A DNA stretch of 43,408 nt from IMG/VR virus record IMGVR_UViG_3300022413_000018, positions 1-43,408 of that record. One strand, written 5' to 3'. Of the stretch, positions 21,449-30,400 are shown in pieces; within the stretch, counting starts at the first letter, position 1, and each line of letters begins with the position of its first letter. Made by a program: the position numbers and the translations under genes. The notes beneath the pieces were generated by a model. The model did not search any database. It saw only the letters and a program-made list of their open reading frames with translations, and had not been told where the DNA came from. The stretch is from a virus.

Positions 21449-24249
21449 TGTCGAGGCGAATCGAATCCCCCTTCCCGATCAAGGGCAAGTCGCGCGTGGT
21501 CAGCGCGCGCAAGCAGCCCGAGCTCACCGCGCGAGCGATCGAGAACATGCGCGGGATCTCCCCGAAGGATGGGGAGATCAAGGGGTCAAAGCGTAGCGGG
21601 TTCACCCAGTGGAACACGTCCGAGGTGCATTCCGGTCCTGCGGCCGGCTCTGAAAAGGTGCAGCTCCTCGACGCGGTGATCACGGACGACCGTCTGATTA
21701 CCTACGCGGCCATCGCGGACGGCAGCATCGTAGCGGAGTGGCAGAAGCAGCTCCCAGACACCAACGACGTGGCTGTCGCGGCGATGGACACGTCCGGTTC
21801 CCTGTACGTCGTCCACGAGAAGAGAAGCGGCGTCCCCTTGGCGTGGGCCAAGTACAACTCCGACGGGGTGCTGCTCTACACGAAGTCTCTTCCGAACGCG
21901 TCAGGTCTCGTGCGTGCGTTCACCGTGGACAGGAACAACGATGTGTACATCGGGATGAGCGAGGGTGGGAGCGTCGCCGATGCCCGCCTGTACCGGTTCA
22001 GGGCTGAACCGGACGACACGTACAGTCTGGCGTGGGAGAAGGTCGTTGAGGTCTCGTCGACCACTTCGTACGTGACCAATATCAAGATCAAGTCGGACAC
22101 GTTGTACATCCTCGCTCACGATGCCGGCGGAGCAGCGTGTGAGGTCCAGGTGTTCGAGCAGTACAGGACCACCACGGCGCCGATTCCTACCATCACGTTC
22201 TCGACTGAGATCGTGGCTCGTGGATTGGCGATCAACGATGCTGGCGAGATCTTCACCTCGGCTCAGTCGCTGAGCCCTCTCACGCCGGCACACAATCAGT
22301 GGTTGACGAAGTACGACAGCCAGGGCACGGAGATTTGGCAGATAGAGTCGCTGGCCGCCGCGACGCACACGCCCGGGACGACTCCAGCGAACTACCATCC
22401 GGGCGGCATCGGGTTCGCGTGTGAGGTCAACTCGGAGGGCGACATCTACACGTCTGGGGCGCGGGGTTCTGGCGCGACCCAGGATGCTTCGTTCTGCAAG
22501 ATCGTCGACGACGGCGACGAGCCGAACATGGATCCGACCGGGTCGACGTACTGGGAGCAGACGTGGGCTACCTCGTCGGACGTGTTGAACCAGGTGTGGC
22601 GGAACATCGCTGTCGACGAGTTCGACAACGTCTACCACCACGACGACTTCAGCAACGCGAGCACCGGTCAGGTGCAGATAGAGGGCTACGAGAAGGACGG
22701 CGCCTCAGGTGTGGCGACGCAGATGCTGTCGTACCTTCACACGGCCAGCGGCCAGTACACGAGCCGCGGTCGCGCGCTACTGCTCCCCCCCGTGCCGGAG
22801 ACGCCGGAGTACCAGGACAGCGGGCCGACGCGGCCTGAGTTCATCTACTTGCTTCAGACCGAACCGATTTCGGGGACGTCGTCGTCTTTTGCGGTGGAAA
22901 AGCTGCGCCTGGTCAGCGTGACATCCACCACGGGCTCGAACCGAAATATCACCGTAGTGACCGCGGTAGATGGCGATATTTTCAGGCTGACAGCCGGTGC
23001 GGGCGGCGGTGTGAGCCCAGTAGGCCCAAACACGATCGCGAAGCCCGAGCTGGAAACGGACCCGCAGATCATTCAGACGGCTGCGGCCTTCAACAAGCTC
23101 TTCATCGTCGACGGGGTGAACAGCCTCTACTACGACCCGGTCACTGACGAGGTTTTGAAGTGGGAATCGCAGACGGCCGGGCGCGTTCCGCCGCGCTGCA
23201 AGCTGCTCACCTTCTGGCGTGGCCGGGCCACGCTGGCGCGCGACCCGGACAACGCCAACGCGTGGCATATGGCACAGGCCTGGAAGCCGTTCAATTGGAA
23301 CGTCCTCCCGCGCGTGATCACGCAGACGCAGGCGATGACGAGCTCGTTGACGGACGGCCCTGGCGAGGTGCCCGACATCATCAATGCCCTGGTCCCTTAC
23401 GATCGCGACCTTCTGATCTTCCTGTGCGACCATCATCTGTTCGTGATGCGCGGCGACCCCGCGGCCGGCGGGCAGATCGAGCTGGCCTCGGACGTGACTG
23501 GCGGATCCCTGGGTTCTCCTTGGGTGCGCGATCCTGAGGGGGTGCTGTACTTTTTCGGATCGGAGGGCGGCGTGTACCGCTGGGTCCCCGGGTCGATGCC
23601 CGTGCGCATCTCCTCGACGTCGATCGACCGTGAGCTCTTCGACCTCGACCTGACTTCGGTGCACATCGCCATGGAGTGGTCTGTGCGCGAGGACGGCATC
23701 CGCATCGTGCAGCTGCCATTCGATGATGGAGGTGCGGAGCTGAAGGGGTACTTCTGGGAGCGCAAGACGGGCGGCTGGTTCCCCGATTCGTTCGCTGACA
23801 CCGACCACAACCCGACAGCCATCACCTCGATTGACGGTGACGACCCCACCGACCGCCTGATCCTCTACGGGTGCGAGGATGGCTTCGTGCGTTACGTCGA
23901 CGAGACGAGCTTCTCGGACGACGACGAGGCGATCGACGCGAACGTGCTCTACGGGCCGTACTTCGACGACGAGGATTACGTGACCGCCCTCGACATGTTC
24001 CGCGTCGAGCTGGATCGCGAGGGGGACGGGTGCCGCTGGGAGTGGTACGTGACGGAGTCGGTGGACGACCCCCTCGTGGACCCCCAGCAGTCGGGCAGTT
24101 GCGGTCCCGGGAACAACGCGTTCGAGCGCCCCGAGGTACGCGGGAACTACCTCTGGTTGAAACTGATCAACGCGTCGGATGGACAGTACTTCGCGATCAT
24201 CAACGTGGAGGTCTTCGTGGTCCGCAGCGGGCTGATCGAGGTGGCATGA
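21448..24249 (+). CDS. tail nozzle-type beta-propeller protein (tail tubular B-like), 933 aa
   Basis: ATG at 21448 overlaps the previous stop. The N-terminus is short and basic (MSRRIESPFPIKGKSRVVSA, then ELTARAIENMRG), as in nozzle proteins. Many repeats of the form 'hhhD..G.hYh...' follow (for example FTVDRNNDVYIGMSEGG, LAINDAGEIFTSAQ, IAVDEFDNVYHHDD), which is beta-propeller signature. A later region with LIFLCDHHLFVMRGDPAAGG resembles the nozzle/platform part of podovirus tail tubes. It probably forms the distal tail tube. The inserted propeller is larger than in T7 gp12 (~790 residues). Confidence 0.78.
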   Translation: MSRRIESPFPIKGKSRVVSARKQPELTARAIENMRGISPKDGEIKGSKRSGFTQWNTSEVHSGPAAGSEKVQLLDAVITDDRLITYAAIADGSIVAEWQKQLPDTNDVAVAAMDTSGSLYVVHEKRSGVPLAWAKYNSDGVLLYTKSLPNASGLVRAFTVDRNNDVYIGMSEGGSVADARLYRFRAEPDDTYSLAWEKVVEVSSTTSYVTNIKIKSDTLYILAHDAGGAACEVQVFEQYRTTTAPIPTITFSTEIVARGLAINDAGEIFTSAQSLSPLTPAHNQWLTKYDSQGTEIWQIESLAAATHTPGTTPANYHPGGIGFACEVNSEGDIYTSGARGSGATQDASFCKIVDDGDEPNMDPTGSTYWEQTWATSSDVLNQVWRNIAVDEFDNVYHHDDFSNASTGQVQIEGYEKDGASGVATQMLSYLHTASGQYTSRGRALLLPPVPETPEYQDSGPTRPEFIYLLQTEPISGTSSSFAVEKLRLVSVTSTTGSNRNITVVTAVDGDIFRLTAGAGGGVSPVGPNTIAKPELETDPQIIQTAAAFNKLFIVDGVNSLYYDPVTDEVLKWESQTAGRVPPRCKLLTFWRGRATLARDPDNANAWHMAQAWKPFNWNVLPRVITQTQAMTSSLTDGPGEVPDIINALVPYDRDLLIFLCDHHLFVMRGDPAAGGQIELASDVTGGSLGSPWVRDPEGVLYFFGSEGGVYRWVPGSMPVRISSTSIDRELFDLDLTSVHIAMEWSVREDGIRIVQLPFDDGGAELKGYFWERKTGGWFPDSFADTDHNPTAITSIDGDDPTDRLILYGCEDGFVRYVDETSFSDDDEAIDANVLYGPYFDDEDYVTALDMFRVELDREGDGCRWEWYVTESVDDPLVDPQQSGSCGPGNNAFERPEVRGNYLWLKLINASDGQYFAIINVEVFVVRSGLIEVA

Positions 24250-24968
24250 CCAGGCGTCGCGACATCTCCTCGGCGCCCGCGGGAGCGCGCATCAGCCACG
24301 GCATGACGCCGACGGCGGAGCGTCAGGCTCAGCAGCGGCAGTCCCGTCGCCCGGAGGACGAGGACGTGCTCGGGTACGACACGTTCGGCCGGCGCACGAT
24401 CCGCCCGGCGGTCGGGGTGAAGACCTTGGAGGGGCTGACCGATCCGACAGAGATCTCCGCGAAGGTCGACGAGCTGATCGTGAACCTGCGCGATGGCGGC
24501 TTTCTGGACGAGGAGGTTGGTGTCGGCGGCACGCCTTACACGGAGAAAGGAAACCGCAACCACATGGTGCTTTCCTTGGGGTCTCCGAGGCAAACCAGCA
24601 TCTATGCGGGCGCGGGTGAGTGGATGGCCCAGTCGACCGTGGCTTGGGGGTCGGGCGCGCGTAGGCGGGTGGACCTGCGCTTGTACGACAAGGTCCGCTT
24701 CAGCTTCTACGTGGCCAACGCCGCTGCCGGCGGATCCACAGCGGACCTGCGGTATGACACCAGCGGTACGGGCGGCGCGGGGACCCAGGTGACGGGCACA
24801 TCGCTCGATTCGGCGTCAACCGGGTACAAGTCTACGGGGTGGCTCGACCTTCCGGCGGCCGCGCAGATCGAGGATGCTTACATGCTTTTTTACGGAACCT
24901 CCTGGCTGGTCGGGACGATCATCAGCTCGCCCACGGCCGAGTTCCGTCAGAAGGAGAGCGACGAATGA
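24246..24968 (+). CDS. hypothetical virion-associated protein, 240 aa
   Basis: ATG at 24246 in an ATGA overlap with the nozzle gene. The first 60 residues are charged and flexible (MTRRRDISSAPAGARI, then TAERQAQQRQSRRPEDED), with a middle helix TDPTEISAKVDELIVNLRDG. The C-terminal half is beta-rich (VRFSFYVANAAAGGSTADLR). It may be a tail or fibre-attachment protein. No recognised domain. Confidence 0.6.
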   Translation: MTRRRDISSAPAGARISHGMTPTAERQAQQRQSRRPEDEDVLGYDTFGRRTIRPAVGVKTLEGLTDPTEISAKVDELIVNLRDGGFLDEEVGVGGTPYTEKGNRNHMVLSLGSPRQTSIYAGAGEWMAQSTVAWGSGARRRVDLRLYDKVRFSFYVANAAAGGSTADLRYDTSGTGGAGTQVTGTSLDSASTGYKSTGWLDLPAAAQIEDAYMLFYGTSWLVGTIISSPTAEFRQKESDE

Positions 24969-25366
24969 TTTCCGTGGTCAGGTCTGACGCTGAGATCGAG
25001 TCCATCTTCGCGAGGGCGAAGGAGCTCGGGAACGTCTTCGACGCGCACTGGTGCCTGCAGATGTGGAGTGGTGTCCTGGCCCAGAATCTGGGAGTGATTC
25101 TCCGCCAGCATGAGGGGGGGCGCGTGGAGGGGGCGATGGGGCTTTTGATCGCGCCTGCGCTCGATGCGGAATTGGAGTCCCGCGAGATCTTCTGGTTCGG
25201 CGGGAACCTGGCGCTCCTGCGCATGGCAGAGTCGTGGAGCGTGGATATCGGTGCGAAGCGGCTGGTCCTGGGTTGCCCGGAGAATGATCGCTATCCGGCC
25301 CTTGCGCGCGTCAGGCGGCGCGACGGGTACAAGTTGATCGAGCACATGTACGTGAAGGAGCTCTGA
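24965..25366 (+). CDS. GNAT-like acetyltransferase-fold protein, 133 aa
   Basis: ATG at 24965 overlaps the previous stop. The strand-helix order fits a minimal GNAT fold: EGAMGLLIAPALDAELESREI, then FWFGGNLALLRMAESWSVDIGA as the helix after the central strand, and KRLVLGCPENDRY followed by YKLIEHMYVKEL at the end. The usual acetyl-CoA loop (Q/R-x-x-G-x-G/A) is not clear, so catalysis is doubtful. GNAT-fold proteins often sit beside internal virion genes in podoviruses, and this position matches. Confidence 0.6.
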   Translation: MISVVRSDAEIESIFARAKELGNVFDAHWCLQMWSGVLAQNLGVILRQHEGGRVEGAMGLLIAPALDAELESREIFWFGGNLALLRMAESWSVDIGAKRLVLGCPENDRYPALARVRRRDGYKLIEHMYVKEL

Positions 25367-26043
25367 TGGGAAGCGCAGTATCTGGATTGATCGGACCCGT
25401 GGCCGGGCTGGTTGGCGGTGCGGTCGGGGAGGGCCAGGCGCGCAAGGACGCGACGAAGGCCAAGCAGCTGACCCTGAGTCAGATTGAGAAAGCCGTCGCT
25501 GCAATCTCTCAATGGTCGGGTCCGGGAGGGTTCGGGGAGCAGAACCTGGAGAAGACCCAAGGGTTCATCAGCAGCGGCTTCGACAAGGGCATCGGCGCGG
25601 CGAGCGCGATCGGTGAGTCGAACCGCCGCGACATCAAAGAGCGCGGCGCGCAGCGCACGGCCGGCATCGATGCGGACCTGACGAGCCGCGGACTGGGCGG
25701 TTCTTCGCTTGGGGTGCAGGCGTCGGCGCTTTCCGGGTCGGTGGAGAGCGCGGAGCTCGACAACCTGGCGGGCTCCCTGGCGAACACCTTCTCAGCCCTG
25801 GAGGTCGGCCGCGGTTCTGCCATGGCTAATGCTCAGTCGCACTACTCCGATTCGATGCTGAACGCACAGCAGGCGATCGGTGCACTGCACGGAGGGGTAT
25901 CCTTCCAAGGTGGAAGTGGGGGCGGCCTCGGGAGTGCGATCGGCCAGCTTGGGATGATGGCCGCGCTGGGCGGGAAGACCGGAGGCGGCGGATCGGCTAG
26001 CGCTGTGGGTGGTGGTGGATCAATCCTCGGACCGAGTTTCTGA
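25366..26043 (+). CDS. internal virion/core protein, Ala-Gly-rich, 225 aa
   Basis: ATG at 25366. The N-terminus is a hydrophobic glycine-zipper-like stretch (MGSAVSGLIGPVAGLVGGAV). It is followed by long helices rich in Ala, Gly, Ser and Gln (AAISQWSGPGGFGEQNLEKT; SVESAELDNLAGSLANTFSA) and a Gly/Ser C-terminus. Such membrane-friendly, helical proteins are ejected with DNA and help form a channel in the host envelope. The next gene, two bases away, is probably its partner. Confidence 0.7.
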   Translation: MGSAVSGLIGPVAGLVGGAVGEGQARKDATKAKQLTLSQIEKAVAAISQWSGPGGFGEQNLEKTQGFISSGFDKGIGAASAIGESNRRDIKERGAQRTAGIDADLTSRGLGGSSLGVQASALSGSVESAELDNLAGSLANTFSALEVGRGSAMANAQSHYSDSMLNAQQAIGALHGGVSFQGGSGGGLGSAIGQLGMMAALGGKTGGGGSASAVGGGGSILGPSF

Positions 26044-26044
26044 C

Positions 26045-27469
26045 ATGCCGGTAATCGAACTCCACAAGACGGGCAGCGGGTACGCGGAAGCGACCCAGGC
26101 TGCACTCCAGACCTACGTGCAGCTCTCCGCGTTGCAGATGCAGCGCGACAAGAACGAGCTCGCAAACAAGATCGCCACCAAGCAGCTGGAGTGGGCGACG
26201 GAGGACCGCGCGCGCCAGGAGCGCGAGCGCAGGGCTGACGCCGAGTTCGCTGCGCGCAAGGTTGGTGGCGTGAGTTCTCCGGCGGACATCGAGGCCGAGC
26301 GCGACGCGTCGATTGGTGCACAGATGCCGAGCGCGGAGGGCGGCTTTGTCGCGGGCGCGGAGGGTTCGGGCTCTGCGCCGGGGTCCATGGGCTTCCTCAC
26401 GGGTGGCCTGGTGGGTGCGCAGCGTGCTGTCGAGGTGGAGACTGACGCTGCGCTGAAGAAGTCCGAGCAGGACATGGCCAAGCTCACGGACCTGGTCCGT
26501 GACTTGAGCCCCGGTGCGCGTGCCCTGGCAGAGCAGCACTTCGCGCAGGAGAACGCCCGCAACGTGGGCGGCGCTGCGCAGCGCGACGTGTCGCGGGCAT
26601 TGCGTGCTGCGCTCAGGCGTCAAGTGATGCCTGGCGAGGAGGAGTGGTTGGGTTCGTTGGTTCACGCGGTCGACGCGTGGGACGCGGAGACGGGGGAGGG
26701 GCTCTCTCCGTGGGACGCGGAGGCGCAGTTCCGCGAGCGCTACAAGGAGTGGCACGAGGACCAGACCGACCGCGAGTGGCGTCAGACCCAGGTCCAAAGC
26801 ATGTCCGCCATGGTGCAGGCGATGGGCCTTGGCACCAATCGCGTGGTGATGGGCGCCGTGGCGGCGGTCGCCTCCCAGGGCCTTACCCCGGGCCAGGGCT
26901 TTCGAGCGATCCAGACCGAGTGGAACCGCGTGAACGGCGAGAAGGACGACGTGGAGGAGAAGAAGTCGACGGTCGACCTTTCTGCCTTCGGCGGAAAGCG
27001 TTCGTCGATCGAGGATCTCTTCGGCCTGCGCGAGGGTGGCGACATGGCGAGCATGACGACCGACCAGGCAGAGACGCTCGACCTGTGGGCGCGCCAGATT
27101 GCAAGCGAAGACCCTGAGGTGCGCCGCAACTCGAAGGGCGAGGTGAATTGGGAGAATCCTGAGTCGAAGGCGGTTTTTGAGCGCACCCGTTCGCGCATCG
27201 CGCGTGGGCTGGGGTGGACCGGAAGGCCGGGTGCGGCGAAGAAGCCTGAGATCGAGCCCACGGGTGTGGTGGATTTTGATCTGCACCTGCAGCGCGGCGG
27301 TCCTGGGTGGGCCGGCGCGGACAAGCGCGTGCTCACCACGCTGGTGACGCAGTTCCTCGCGACGAGGGACGTCGATGGCCTAGTCGCTGCCTTCGGGCAG
27401 ATGGGCATTCCCCGCTCCGATGTCCCGGCAGAATTCTGGGACGAGATGGCCGTGCGACTAGGGCAGTGA
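26045..27469 (+). CDS. internal virion/ejection protein, helical, 474 aa
   Basis: The start is ATG at 26045, two bases after the previous stop; a longer frame from 26009 only overlaps that gene. It is almost entirely helical with coiled-coil-like stretches (LQMQRDKNELANKIATKQLE; WATEDRARQERERRADAEFA) and no catalytic motif. Size and place, before the giant ejected protein, fit a core protein comparable in role to T7 gp14/gp15. It ends directly against the GTG of the next gene. Confidence 0.7.
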   Translation: MPVIELHKTGSGYAEATQAALQTYVQLSALQMQRDKNELANKIATKQLEWATEDRARQERERRADAEFAARKVGGVSSPADIEAERDASIGAQMPSAEGGFVAGAEGSGSAPGSMGFLTGGLVGAQRAVEVETDAALKKSEQDMAKLTDLVRDLSPGARALAEQHFAQENARNVGGAAQRDVSRALRAALRRQVMPGEEEWLGSLVHAVDAWDAETGEGLSPWDAEAQFRERYKEWHEDQTDREWRQTQVQSMSAMVQAMGLGTNRVVMGAVAAVASQGLTPGQGFRAIQTEWNRVNGEKDDVEEKKSTVDLSAFGGKRSSIEDLFGLREGGDMASMTTDQAETLDLWARQIASEDPEVRRNSKGEVNWENPESKAVFERTRSRIARGLGWTGRPGAAKKPEIEPTGVVDFDLHLQRGGPGWAGADKRVLTTLVTQFLATRDVDGLVAAFGQMGIPRSDVPAEFWDEMAVRLGQ

Positions 27470-30400
27470 GTGGCGCTCCCCGGGCAACAGGATCCGCTCC
27501 TCCGCATCCTCCGCGGTGAGGACCCGCTGACTGGTCCGAGCCAGGACCAGCTGATCGATCGGATCATGGCGGAGCGTGGCCTTGCGCGCGCGCTCGACGA
27601 GGACCGCTCGAAGCCTGACAACGAGAAGTCTCTCGATCGCCTGAGGCGCGGACTCGGCGAGGACGCCCGCAAGCGGGGGAAGGCCAGCGACCTGGCGTTC
27701 GCGAAGATGCTGGACGAGGTGACACCGCCTCCGCCCGAGCCCAGCGTTGCTGACTACGCGAAGTCCGCTGGCGTTGGCGTGCTTCAGGGCTGGACGAGCT
27801 TCGTCGACAGCATGACCAACGACATGATCGCCCTTGGGATCAGCGCGGCGGTGGACGAGCCTGGCCGTGGCCGTGGGCGCGCGCCGCGCATCCATCCGGA
27901 GAAGCGGGAGGAGGTGAAGCGCATCGCGCAGGAGTTCGCGAGCCGCACCGACGATGCGTGGGCCCGCATCGTGCCCGTACCCGAGGGGACGGAGGGGTCT
28001 TTGCCCAACGTGGTTGGCCAGGGCATCGGATCGAGCTTGGGGTTCTTCGCGAGCGTGGGGATTGGAGGGCCGGTCTCCACGGGGCTGAAGGTCGCCTCGG
28101 TGGGTGCGGCTCAGGGCCTGACGCAGGGGTACTGGGAGGCGGCGGAGTTCACCGACGATGAGACCGCGCGCTGGATGGCTGGCATCGCGAACGCCCTGGT
28201 GGGGACCAGTGAGAGCTTCCCTATCTCGGGTCAGATCTCGCGCATGTTCTCGCGCTGGGACAAGGCTTCGGGCGGTCTCTTCAAGCAGGCTCTCGCGCGC
28301 GCGGCGACCACGGGCCTGTACGAGGGCGCCGAGGAGTTCGTGCAGGAGACCGGCCAGGGTGGCCTGAACAACCTGATCATGCAGCTGGCCGGCGACGAGG
28401 ACCGGCAGCTGATGGACGGGGTGATCCGCGGTGGGCAGGGCGGTTTCCTGGCCGGCATCTTCATGTCCGCCCTGGCCAGTGGCCCCGGGCTCCGCCGGGC
28501 CTACGGCGCTGAGCAGGACCGTGGTGGGGCCCTGGTCGACGAGGCGGACCAGCTCGAAGGCGAGATCAGGCCGAAGGAGAAGGGTTTCCTCCTGCCCGAC
28601 GAGGGCGTGCCCCAATCCGGGACATCCGGTGTCCCGGACGGGACATCCGGTGTCCCGGGCGAAAATGTTCCACATGGAACACTTCCAGAGGTCCAGGCCG
28701 AGCTCGAAGCAGCGAGCGAGGGGGCGGCCGAGCCCCAGGGCGCCGCTGAGGAGGCCCAGGACGCGCTCACGGCCGCGGAGAGCCCGGAAGACGTGCGAGC
28801 CTCTCTGCAGCGCTTGCAGGCTCTGACAGGCCCGCAGCGCAAGCGGCTGCGCCAGCGGGCCCAGGCGCTGGAGGCGCGGGCCCAGCGGTTGCTCCAGGCG
28901 ACGTACGAGGCGGGGGACCCGGAGGCGCCGGCTCAGTACGAGCAGGACGTGTCTGAAGCGATCGAGGCGGGCTCGAAGGCCGGGGAGCTCCGGGCCGAGC
29001 TCGACGCGTTCGACGCCATCCAGAAGGAGATCAAGGCGCGCAAGGGCAAGCACCCGAGGGCGGACCGCCCGGTGCGGCCGGCGGGGCTCGATCCGATGGA
29101 GGCCGCGATCGAGGCCTTCGACGAGGGCCGGCTCGAAGAGGGCGGCACGCCCTACGGCGAGGAGGCCGAGGCAGCCATGGGCGGCATGCGCGAGCGCATC
29201 CAGCAGGGCCTGGCCCCGGTGCCGGCATCGCTCGAGGCGAGTGAGAACCTGCGTCTGCACGTCAACCGCACCGCGAAGGGTAAGAAGCCCTCGGGCGCCC
29301 AGGCGAACCTGCGCAAGCGCATCAAGCTGCCCGACGGTCGCTACTGGGTGGTTGGCAAGCCGACGGTCAAGGACTGGACGAGCCGGGTCGAGTCGACCCT
29401 GTCCCCCGAGCAGATCAACGAGTCTGCCCAGTGGTACGAGGGCGTGCTGGATGTCTTTACCCAGGAGTTCGGCGAGGATGGCGCGGCCTACGCGACGGCG
29501 TGGTTGATGGCCAACGTCGCCACGAACCCTTCGGGCGCGATGGGGTCCGCGCTGCGCGGCCGCGAGCAGGCGGGCGGCTTGAAGTCAGACTTCAAGGCCG
29601 GCGCTGCGTTCGAAAAGCTCGCCGGGTTCTGGAAGTTCGCGACGACCGGCGAGGACATGGGCAAGGCCGGCGGCGCGAAGATCTACGACTTCATCGACTC
29701 GGCCTTCCAGCGCAACACGCGCACCTGGATGGGCGACGACCCGCTCGGCGGGGAGCCCGTGGTCATCGACCGGCACGCGGCGCGCGACATGGGCTATGTC
29801 GACATCGCCATGATGGCGCACCTGCAGAAGGCCGGCGCCGATACCTCCCAGATCGTGCAGGACATCGCGGGCGCGCCCAATCCTGGCGCTCCGAGGGAGA
29901 CGCAGTACGAGTCGGCGGCGCAGCAGTACCGCGACCTGACGAAGAAGCTGAACAAGCAGAACTGGCAGGGCCGCTCGGACTGGACGCCACGCCAGGTGCA
30001 GGCGGTGGGCTGGATCACCACGCTGGAGTTCTTCGGTCTGGTGTCGGAGTACCCGCACGAGGCGGTCTCCAAGAACGTGCGCAACCTGTCGGTCGCGTCG
30101 GCGCCGGGCGAGGGTGCGGCGCGCTTCGGCGACGAGGCGCGCATGGACCCCACGGAGTCTGGCAAGGCCGTCGACGAGGCGGTCGCCGTACTGCAAGAGA
30201 TCGCCGACCTCCCCCTGCGCGTGCCACAGCACGGCATGGGCGGCTGGCTGGGTGGCTCCGAGCCCTCTTCTCAGATCGAGGTCCCTGCCTCGCCCGAGCA
30301 GTCGCAGGCGGCCGCGGACATCCTGGGCTACCTGCTGCGCCAGACCGCGGTGCGCGTGGAGCGCCCGCTCGCGCCAACGAAGGGCGGGGCGATCCCGGCG

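Noticed and set aside
19662-24249. Programmed frameshift of the siphovirus tail-chaperone type
   Set aside because: There is no tape-measure gene and no overlapping G/GT pair; the neck and nozzle genes have ordinary single-base or 4-base stop/start overlaps.
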